The notes below the pieces were generated by a model. That model was not told the DNA's origin and did not search any database. It saw only the letters and a list, made by a program, of their open reading frames with translations. A DNA stretch of 64,000 bases from Chondrilla cf. caribensis (taxonomy: Eukaryota > Porifera > Demospongiae > Chondrillida > Chondrillidae): the NCBI GenBank assembly GCA_964020155.1, contig OZ026549.1, positions 3,016,133-3,080,132 on the forward strand, written 5' to 3'. Numbering within the stretch: the first letter of the stretch is position 1; each line of letters opens with the position of its first letter. Shown here piece after piece: positions 11,501 to 20,186 of this stretch. A program made the translations under genes and the position numbers.

Positions 11501-14500
11501 AGAATATAACTATAAAATTCATAACATGCTAACAATGCATTCAATGACATGCACACAAAGATATGCACATGTCAAGAACATTTTTATACTTATACAAGTG
11601 CATGAAATTAATAATCTTATTATTGTTATAGGAGGACATGTTATCCACAGTTATGGGAGGCTTGTCCACTCTCAATATGTAATCACTAGAGGAGATCAGC
11701 TTCTACCACCTGGTAATGAAACAGGGCCTGGAAGAATGGACTGCATCAGAACTGGACCAGAAACTGCTCGATTTCAATTTAAAGGGGGCAAAGGTGGCGA
11801 ACAACCCAACAATTTAGTAAATCAAAGTGTTTAGGATGATAATCAAACGGCTACTTTATTCTTCAACCGAACTTACTTGTCAATGAACACTTTCACTGCA
11901 GAGTATTCCTGTCAGGATGATGCATATATTCTTTTCTATTTTTCACCAGGTAATAACTACTACTAATACTAGGTATTACTTACAATATGAAAACATTCAA
12001 CAATATTGCAATTACAGTATCAAGTGATATTAATTCTAATGCTCTATTATTGTTTTATCACTCCTTGACAGGTACATTATCTAAAGTCCCTATCATGAGG
12101 GCTGTGCCAAGCACCACTGATGTAAGAATAGTCTTCAACAATATTCCCTCAGATATTGGTAGAGTCATTGTAGGATATGAACGTCATGACCTTGTAGTGA
12201 CACTGCAGGGAGAGTATGCAAATATTGTCAAACATACAGAGCGTACATTCTCATCACTAGTCCCAGGTGCTAGGTACACAGTAGTAGTGCAGGGACTGAG
12301 TCCATCTGCGAATGGAGGTCGAAGAAGTCGGCATGTCACAAGAAGAGATTTCCGAACTAAAGAGAAAGGTCAGGGTAATATCACATTTTACTTGAGCATC
12401 TTTATCTCATACTAGGTGGTGCATAAAGAGTCTAATTTGGACTGAATTACATTTTTTGTGTTAGAGTTATTTGGAATGAGGGCATGGCACCACACAACTA
12501 TTTATTACTTTCCAACATCAATTTATTGGGCATTTGTGCTGGACTTCTCTTCGTACGCCCCTTTAGCCCCCACACACTACATCAAAGTATAACTGAAATA
12601 TAGAACAAAATAATTTACATGTATATACATCCAATTTATATATACTTACATATTAATTATGCATACATATCTATGGATGTATTATATTAAATTTTACACA
12701 TGTACGTAATAAGCACAACATTAATTCACCTAACCATCTGTATTATGTACACAAAAATCTATTTCGGGGTGGAGATAAGGGCCACATTTGCCTTCCCTTC
12801 AGAGAAATTCCCCCTCCCCCTTTCTGGAAATTCTATATTTACCTCCCTTGAGATACCTCTTACAATTATTCAGAGCACATCAGATATCTGTTGGTTTTAG
12901 GGAACACATTTCCTGGGATGAATATGGTCCCACAATACAAGTACTACATAATAATACTATAATATTATTATATAATATCTACACATAATACTACGAATGT
13001 GTGCCCAAACGCACGTACACACACACACCATCACATTATAAATCACAAATAATATCACAGTGATTACTTAACAAAGAGAAAGACCATATAATATATTTAT
13101 AATAATTATAATATTCTATGTACATTTACATATATTTATTGTCTTTTGTGGATTCAGAACCATCTGCACCAAGGTATCCCTGTATAATTGGAGATGATAC
13201 AGATGGAATTGAACTAACCTGGATACCTCCACTGGAACCCAATGGAGATGTCCACTATCTCATTGAATATAATGATGGAAATAGAACTGCTTCAGTAAAT
13301 ACCTCAAGTGAGTCTACTTACTTCAATTTAACAGGACTACAGAGAGGAGTGACCTACAACATCACAGTGGCGGCAGTGAACTCAGCAGGAAGGAATGATA
13401 CTGGAGCAGTTCATTGTTACACACGTGAGGAACAGAGCAAGTATCTGTCAATATGAGAACTCCCAGTTGTTAGTATAAAGTTACCAGGTCTCATAACATA
13501 TAGATCATTGTCAAACAACAGCTGATGCACAGTACATAGTAGTCCTTTTGATAATTGATGGAAATAGAAAATAGTCCTTCATTAAATTTTATAATCAATC
13601 TTAAGCAATTTATATGTACATATATACATGTGTGATATCATTTACAAAATATTATGTGTATATATGCACATGCATACATGTGTACAAGTATGAATGTGAG
13701 TGCAATCGGTTTTCATTGACACTAGTTTTAATTTTAATTGCATTCACACAGTATCCACTCCTCCACCTACTCAAAATAACACCTCTGGTGAGTCTCTTCA
13801 TGCATACATGCATGCATGTGAGTGCAATTGGTCTTCGTTGACATTAGTTTCAATTCTAATTGTATTCACAGTATCCACTCCTCTACCTACTCAGAATAAC
13901 GCCTCTGATGAGACATTCAGAATTTTACTTGTCCTATATGTATGCACATCTTCAATTATGTTTTTGTCTGTTGTATATTGTATAATACAAACTATATATA
14001 AAACCCTCATGATAACACATTTACTGCTATCATTCTTGAATTTAGCAAATGTAACAGCTGGTGTCATTGGAGCCATTGCAGTCCTACTGATAGTAGTGTC
14101 TGTCATAGCAGTTATAATAGTGATCGTCTGCATAATCAAGCGCAACAGAAGAAAAGGAGAAGGCAATGGAAAAGACCATTACTACAGTGTAGCCACTGAA
14201 AATGCACAACCTCCTAGAATCCAAGGAGTTAACAAGAATGACATGATTGTGTATGATCAAGTTGAGAGTGGAGGCCTGAATGGTACTGACACTTATGAAG
14301 ATCCTGATGCTGGAGTTAAAGTTACAAATGCCAAGACATCTGGAAATGGCCAAAAAAATACAAATATCCCAGGAAAATATTCTAAACTCCAGCAAAATGC
14401 ACCCCAAGAACAACCTCAGTTGGAGAGCACCTCATCTGAGGGTCATTATGATGTAGCCGATAGCAGACCATACCAAGACAAATATGACATGATCGGCTCA

Positions 14501-14836
14501 GGAATGTACATCAATTCAGCTGCAGCAAAAAAAGAAAGTGAAGATGTACCAATAACTCAACCAAACACTAAACCATCAAAAAGCAAGCATCCTGAGGATA
14601 TTAATGATGAAACGCCCAAGAATGGGAACGATCCTTCTGAGCTTTACACCCAACCAAATAAAGCAAGAAAACCTAATGAAGAATTGAACATTAATCATGA
14701 TCAAGTTGATCCAGAGGAATTGTACACACTACCTGCAAAGAAAAAGAAGATAAAAAAACCACCACCATATGCATCTAGGCACAAAGGTGATGATCCAGAG
14801 GCACTCTATACTGCAGTTGATAAAGTCAAGAAATGA
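8435..14836 (+). CDS. G2: alpha-type Ig/FN3 transmembrane receptor (in-frame TAG in D2)
   Basis: Exons join 8435-8504 (signal), 10739-11053 (Ig), 11632-11949 (D2), 12072-12368 (FN3), 13158-13436 (FN3), 13752-13787 (stalk) and 14046-14836 (TM and tail). The sum is 2106 bases, a multiple of three, with every junction phase 1. One in-frame TAG (11832-11834) in D2 replaces the GAG found in G5. Full-length translation would end near residue 195, but leaving out D2 (318 bases) restores an open frame of 595 residues. The D4 donor is GC instead of GT. The tail is the longest of the array (about 220 residues) with an ITIM-like site and three DPxxLYT repeats. It is either a pseudogene or a gene expressed with D2 skipped; I cannot tell which. 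Confidence 0.75.
8505..10738 (+). other. G2 intron 1
   Basis: 2.2-kb intron. It contains a block around 8985-9245 that is conserved in the first introns of the other copies (ATGCC..AAGAGTTG, CACTCACCTACA, GATGAAATCGAA) and a minus-strand helicase-like relic (9903-10205). Nothing else is recognised. Confidence 0.6.
9903..10205 (-). pseudogene. RecQ-like helicase fragment with P-loop (relic, intron of G2)
   Basis: The minus strand reads GKDSIVCQPNGHGKS, a Walker-A-like loop in the context usual for RecQ/DEAD helicases (GKD.., P-G-GKS). The related relic in G4 intron 1 keeps PTGQGKS. Flanking MPNV and SSAD segments are shared but in a different frame here, so it is broken. It is probably an old insertion carried along by duplication of the alpha unit. 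Confidence 0.45.
10739..11053 (+). CDS. G2 exon: Ig domain (D1)
   Basis: 315 bases, phase 1-1, acceptor ttccttag. It has the Ig landmarks LVLVCRVSG (strand-B Cys), KYKWTC (core Trp plus an extra Cys), SDGGTYTCEVS (strand-F YxC). An added CPEGPC pair could form a second disulfide. Confidence 0.85.
11632..11949 (+). CDS. G2 exon: D2 with premature TAG
   Basis: GGHVIHSYGRLVH to ILFYFSPG, phase 1-1. The codon at 11832-11834 is TAG where G5 has GAG (VNQSV-E-DG). The rest of the exon is open and similar to G5, so the change looks like one nonsense mutation. Confidence 0.75.
12072..12368 (+). CDS. G2 exon: first FN3 domain (D3)
   Basis: 297 bases, phase 1-1, open. GTLSKVPIMRAVP start, G-Y-E-R strand and LVPGARYTVVVQGLS. 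Confidence 0.8.
12369..13157 (+). other. G2 intron between FN3 exons
   Basis: AT-rich, no gene seen. It holds the segment AGAAATTCCCCCTCCCC that recurs in G5 (three direct copies), which makes it a useful marker of homology between the two introns. Confidence 0.5.
13158..13436 (+). CDS. G2 exon: second FN3 domain (D4)
   Basis: 279 bases, the same length as in G1 and G3. PSAPRYP, LTWIPPLEPNG, LTGLQRGVTYNITVAAVNSAG. It ends at a GC donor (CAGA then GCAAGT). Confidence 0.8.
13437..13442 (+). promoter_or_regulatory. Probable GC-AG splice donor
   Basis: GCAAGT stands where the other copies have GTAAGT or GTGAGT. It keeps the exon at 279 bases and phase 1. The nearby GT at 13441 would shift the frame. 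Confidence 0.6.
13752..13787 (+). CDS. G2 exon: Pro/Thr stalk
   Basis: 36 bases, STPPPTQNNTSG, between cacacag and gtgagt, phase 1-1. Confidence 0.7.
13872..13907 (+). pseudogene. Duplicate stalk exon with lost donor
   Basis: A second copy of the stalk exon and its upstream intron lies 120 bases downstream. Its coding part is open (STPLPTQNNASD), but the donor is ATGAGA instead of GTGAGT, so it should not splice normally. Confidence 0.6.
14046..14836 (+). CDS. G2 exon: transmembrane helix and long alpha tail
   Basis: Starts ANVTAGVIGA, TM helix, then IIKRNRRKG, and ends at TGA 14834-14836. Tail sites in order: HYYSV; I-V-Y-D-Q-V (fits the ITIM consensus); YSKL; GHYDV; DKYDMI; then three repeats of the form DPxxLYT: DPSELYTQP, DPEELYTLP and DPEALYTAV. 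Two of these are YxxP, the type bound by Crk-family SH2 domains. Basic KKKKIKK and a proline-rich PPPY lie between. No ITAM. Confidence 0.85.
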
Positions 14837-15047
14837 AAAACTAACATATATTCAATTGTGTTCCATGCAATTACTTCATTCACGTGTGTAATCCTATGAT
14901 ACAACTATGTAAGAAATGTTAGTTATTACTATTCTTTATTATTCTATTTTTCTTGAAAGTAAAAGTAAGGCTCTATTATCCATCATTAATTACATTTACT
15001 ATTTTATTTTTATATGTTGTTTCAACTTTGTACTTGAGTATAATAAT

Positions 15048-15053
15048 AATAAA
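15048..15053 (+). terminator. Candidate polyadenylation signal (G2)
   Basis: AATAAA 212 bases after the stop, in a segment conserved with G4 (31104). Confidence 0.4.
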
Positions 15054-15453
15054 TTCTAAAAATGTGTTTCTAATATTTCAATCTTTAAGACAAGAAACAC
15101 TGAGTCTCCTAATTGCAATGGAATTTAACGATAATAATCCATGTACACATACACATTTGAATTCAATTACGTAATATTATTGTCTGTTATTGAAACCAAA
15201 ATTCTACTTCATTCTAATAGGATTTACACACATTAGGAAATTGTAAGTAAACTAGTGGGTGCAATATTCATTGCAGACCAATCATCAAGTACTAGTGCTA
15301 GCCTGTTCAGTTCTTTGGATGTGTCCATGTATACTCTTAGTGCAATCCGAATGTCATATAGCATCCATTACCATAGAAACAGTACTATTATACAGCAATT
15401 TTATAATGTATAAAGCGTTAGCAACAGTATAAAGCCTTAGCAATTGCAACGGA

Positions 15454-15604
15454 TGCTATAATGGTTAAGACATGGACACTCGGGCATTATGACAAATAAA
15501 ATACACTCACCCTTGGGCGCTTTGCGCCCTCGGGACTCGGTATTTTATATGTCATAATGCCCTCGTGCCCATGTCTTAACCACTAAATAATATACCATTA
15601 TAGC
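15454..15604. repeat. GC-apex palindrome 1
   Basis: Arms of about 55-65 bases (TGGTTAAGACATGG ... CCATGTCTTAACCA, with TGCTATAATGG/CCATTATAGCA outside) around the apex CCCTTGGGCGCTTTGCGCCC. The arms share no sequence with the other GC-apex palindromes in this window. Confidence 0.8.
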
Positions 15605-16721
15605 ACCTTTGGCTGCAGTCACTACTTTAGGTATTGTTGGAGATCCCATCTTTGTCTCGGTGGAGGATAAGCTGAAACTAAGCCGAAAGCATTTTGAGCT
15701 GTTACATACAGTACTACCAGCAAATGTAGCTATAATATCTTTGAAGTATTCCCACAAAAGGCTAACAATTTACGTCAATAATGCATTTTTGGTTAACACC
15801 GGGTGCTGATAGCTCCACCGAAGAGTCTACAAGCAGGTGGACCATGTACCACCTTGCAAGTTACTCCAAACATATTATCACATTCTACATAGTACTTCTA
15901 TGTTTAACTTATCAATTTTATCTTCCAAAATAAAACAATTTTTGTATACTTATAGTTCATAACAATAGCATTCATGTTATATATTTATATTGTTGTAATT
16001 GCCAACTTAAGTAGCAATAGACAGGAAGGGTAGAGAAACATTAACAATAGGCAGTATCTTAGAAAGAATCTTTTTGATAAGTACTGTACTCTATATTATA
16101 CTGACAACTACAACTGCCATTTCAGGTGCGTTCAACTTTCCAAACGATCGCGGACCTAAATCACAGTGGGATATTCAGTCAGGCCAGACCACAATATTAC
16201 TGAGGGAAGTGGTCCGAGACAGGGACAGTGAAAGGGGCTCCACAGCTGTCACCGTCTTCAAATTCAATCTTTATAAGTCATCGCCTGGCCTATTCACTCC
16301 TTTAGGCATAGTTCCGTTCATTCTCATCAATATTAAGGCATTATTTCTCTTGATTTGATAAATAACTTGCAATTGCCCAGCACTTGACATGTGTTTACAG
16401 CCATATCCTCATCTGGATATCACTTATACACCGATATGATGACCGTACAGATGCCGATTCACGGCTCCGTCAATCTACATCACCTAATTTTAATCTGTGT
16501 GCATTCTCCATACAACTACACACTTAATGTAATGACTAAGTAGGTAAATACAAAGATCATACCTTCGTTATACTGATGCAACGACTTCTTTACCAGATTC
16601 AATACAGTTACACACATAAATAGACAGTGTCCATTAATTTGTATGCCAAGACGATCCTCTCACTCACCTAGTACGTGTAAACAGATGAAAGTGTATGAAA
16701 TGAATAGTCTTATTATTATAG

Positions 16722-17042
16722 GAGGACATGTTATCCACAGTTATATATGGGAGGCTTGTCCACTGGGAACATGTAATCACTAGAGGAGATCAGCTTCTAC
16801 CACCTGGTGACGAAACAGGGCCTGGAAGAATGGACTGCATAACAACTGCACCAGAAACTGCTCAATTTATATTGGACAATCCCAAGCCATCCCATTTGTA
16901 TATCAATGTGTTGAGGATCCCCCCAACCCTCAAATGACTACTTTACTATTCAATCGATCATACTTGTCAATGAACAGTTTTGAAAATGCAGAGGGTTTCT
17001 GTGTGAAAACATTAACATTCTTTTATATCTTTTTGTTAGCAG
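16722..17042 (+). pseudogene. G3 D2 exon with +4/-4 frameshifts
   Basis: Same total length as G6 D2 (321). An extra ATAT near 16744 shifts the frame and gives a TAG within about 15 codons. A 4-base deletion near 16895 restores the original frame downstream. Splice sites and phase are kept. Confidence 0.75.
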
Positions 17043-17119
17043 GTACATACCTAAAATATGCACAGATTCAGCCATTGCTTTATTCACTATTTTTGTTTTG
17101 TTTTTGTCATCTCTGGCAG

Positions 17120-17413
17120 GTACATTACCCAATGTGACCATCGTGAGCGCTGAGCCAGGCGCCACTGATGCAAGTATTGAAATAGACATTCCTGTCCCCT
17201 CAGGTATTATTAGAACCATTGTAGGATATGAACGTCATGTCTTTGGAGTGACACTGCAGGGAGAGTATGCAAATATTTTCAGAAGTACACAGCATACATT
17301 CTCATCACTAGTCCCAGGTGCTAGGTACACAGTAGTAGTGCAGGGACTGAGTGGAACTGCAGGTGATAGGAGTCAGTACGTCACAAGAAGAGATGTCAAA
17401 ACTATAGAAACAA
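17120..17413 (+). CDS. G3 exon: first FN3 domain (D3)
   Basis: 294 bases, open, phase 1-1, very close to G1 and G6 (GTLPNVTIVSAEPG, LVPGARYTVVVQGLS). Confidence 0.7.
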
Positions 17414-17555
17414 GTGAGGGCTATAGTAAATTGATAACTAAGGATTATTTTGTAAGGCAGTATTCTGAAGTATTATGTATAATATGGCATGGTTCATGCT
17501 ATCACTTTTGAAATGCAACAATTATGTCAAGTATAATTTGGATTCTATCAATTCA

Positions 17556-17579
17556 GAACCATCAGTTCCAAGGCACATT
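17556..17579 (+). other. Decoy copy of the D4 exon start (G3)
   Basis: ATTCAG then AACCATCAGTTCCAAGG, only 68 bases before the real D4 exon. Same decoy as in G1 and G6. Confidence 0.6.
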
Positions 17580-17623
17580 ATTATACATGTACATATTATA
17601 TTTATTGTTTTCCGTCAATTCAG

Positions 17624-17902
17624 AACCATCTGCTCCAAGGTATCCCTACATAATAAGAGTTAATACAGAGGGAATTGAACTGAACTGGATACCATCACTG
17701 AAACCCAATGGAGATGTCCACTATCTCCTCAAATATAATGATGGAAATAGAACCGTTTCAGGAAATACTTTGAGCCGGTCAACATATTTCAATTTAACAG
17801 TACTACAGAGAGGAGTGACCTACAACATCACAGTGGTGGCAGTGAACTCAGCTGGAAGGAGTGATACTGGATCAGTTCTGAACTACAAACATAACCCACA
17901 GA
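17624..17902 (+). CDS. G3 exon: second FN3 domain (D4)
   Basis: 279 bases, open, phase 1-1. PSAPRYP, LNWIPSLKPNG, GVTYNITVVAVNSAG. Confidence 0.7.
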
Positions 17903-18164
17903 GTGAGTAGCTAACATTAAAATGAGCAGTTTTAGTAAAGATGTAAGCATATTACTATACATGCATTTTTACATGGGACTATAAAACAGTGTAATATAAT
18001 ATGTGTGATAGTGTGTTCATGGGTGTGTGTACAAGTGCATAATGTGCGTGTGTGTGTGTGTGTGTGTTGTGTGTACATGTGCCGACTTGTGCATATGTGT
18101 TTGAACCTATTATTTGAAGGATGAACAATCTGATGTAGCAACATGCTCAAATTGCTTACTACAG

Positions 18165-18526
18165 TTAACACCTCGTCACAAAAATCTCCTACCTCATCAC
18201 AAAACTCTCCTACTGCAGTGATCATAGCTGTAGCTGTAGTGATCATCGTGATACTACTGGTCATTTTTACAATACTGAGTGCTTTGCTGGTACTGAAGAG
18301 GAAGAAACAACCACCCACAGAGCAGTGTGACCAGGTAAACATGTCAGAGATTAATGACACAGAGGATAATATTGTGAAGACCAGCCAAGATTATCAAAAA
18401 TTGGATGTCAGCAAGAAGGATGACAATGTGAATACCAGCAAAGACTATCAAAAACTGAATGTCAGAGAGATGGATCCTCTGGGTGATAAGGTGATGACCA
18501 CGAAATTCAAAGCAATCTTGGATTAA
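18165..18526 (+). CDS. G3 exon: distinct TM and truncated tail
   Basis: Unlike the other copies, stalk and TM are in one exon (NTSSQKSPTSSQNSPTAVII) and the helix sequence is different (VVIIVILLVIFTILSALLVL, then KRKKQPP). The tail keeps repeated DYQKL (twice) and stops at TAA because of a 1-base deletion. Sequence 18527-18627 still encodes, in another frame, a C-terminus with YEEL-x10-YASL (from 18568). Confidence 0.65.
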
Positions 18527-18627
18527 ATGCCAGCAAAAAGAATGATGCTGTTATTTGTGAAGAAGACTATGAAGAATTAGACACTGAAAGGATGGATGAA
18601 ACCACCCAATATGCGTCATTGAAGTGA

Positions 18628-20186
18628 GAGCTTATAAGAGGACTATCCAGGGTATAGAAGCAGACATCATTTTATAATACTATAAGTTTCTTTCGAGTAT
18701 GTATGTACACTTATAATATTATACACATATAGTAGGAATGTGAGTATCAACATGTAAGCTGTATTGTACTCGTACCAATTATTCCCAAACCAACCGTCAC
18801 AAACAGCATATGCATACACACACATAATAGATAAACTGTGGAGTATAGGGTGGAGTATAGAGTATATGGACATAGGATCAATATGGTCACTCCTGGATGA
18901 TTGCAATAATATTATCTCATTGGAGATGGAAGTTCAGATTGAATAGAGGTCAAATAAAGATGTAAACTTATTGTAAATAAGAACGTAGCCACTGAATTTG
19001 AAATGTAAAAGATGCACTAAAAATACCTATGAAAGAGATCACAAGGAGCTTTTAGTTGACATATGATATATTATTGGAAAAAAATCAGGCTGAAAAAGGA
19101 TAAACTATACAATTCATCCACATGCAAGCACCCTATATGAATGCAACAATGTCATACTATTAATTATACTGTAAGTACGGATGTACTAACCAGGTAACAC
19201 AATGCACATACTTTATTTTCCTAACTCCTGCTATTGCCGAAAGGGGTATTATTATGAATTTCATTATTTTTATTAACATTATTATTATTATTATAATTAT
19301 GATTGAAATGGTGAGATTTTCATAATAATATATCAAGAATAAAAAATAATGACAGTAAACTATTGCATATTCTATAGTTTTCATTATTATTATATCATTA
19401 ATTACTATTGATAAGATAATTATGATGATGATGATGCGATAAGTGATACGACTATAAATTATAATAATAATTACAAATAAATGTGTGAGATGTATATTAT
19501 AATAATAATATTTTTATTAACCAGGCTGCTATGGCAAGAATATAATGACCATAACGGCAAAAAAAAAGTTTCAAACAAATCATTAATTAAAGAATAAGAG
19601 GGTCCTCACTGGTCCTGCTGAGCTGATCTAGTGTGCCCAAAACTGAGATGGCATTACCTGTCAGAATGGCAACATAAGCTCTTTGTATCAGAAATTGATA
19701 TGATCTCTGTTCTCGCCTTCATTTTCAAGTCCTAATTGCACCACACAGAGTATAAGCATATTTCAAATTTATTCATTGCGTGTGTATCAGTGTTAGCATT
19801 AAGTTTGTACATGTTGAAATAATGTTCACTTCAAGATTATACAAATAGAAATAATATCATATATTAATACTGTCAATATTATTAAGTGTTGCCTACGTAA
19901 TTTAAATTGCATAAGAAATATAGTATGTGTGGGAATACATAACATTAGATGGAAAATTTACAATATTATGTTCTTGTTCAAACTGACCTATAAAAATAGA
20001 AAATGTATGTACATGTACTATGATAATATAAACTAATGCGTCTAAAATCTACATCCTCTGGAATCCAGACTTTCTGTTTGCCTCCAATATATCCACTGAC
20101 TGAATTTGTATATATTTTTCAGCTGAAGCTGAGAATTTCCATCCACTGACTATATCACCAATCATAGAATGAAAGGCTACTGTTGC
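18628..20186. other. G3 3' flank
   Basis: AT-rich, with many AAT/ATT runs around 19200-19520. An AATAAA at 18953 could end the G3 transcript. No gene seen. Confidence 0.5.

Larger units (their letters stand above)
14837..16060. other. Region between G2 and G3
   Basis: Starts with the G2 3' UTR, then AT-rich sequence and the palindrome at 15454-15604. The beta promoter block seen upstream of G5 and G6 is absent. Confidence 0.5.
16061..18627 (+). pseudogene. G3: decayed beta-type receptor copy
   Basis: Retained parts: signal-exon remnant 16061-16125 without an ATG, D2 16722-17042, FN3 17120-17413, FN3 17624-17902, TM and tail from 18165. Lesions: homology to the beta 5' end begins only at about 16061, so promoter and start codon are gone. 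The Ig exon is removed by a deletion joining intron 1 to the D2 upstream intron near 16689. D2 has a +4 and a -4 change. The tail has a 1-base deletion that gives TAA at 18524-18526 and puts the ITAM out of frame. The FN3 exons stay open. No normal product is expected, but it may act as a sequence donor in gene conversion (inference). Confidence 0.75.
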
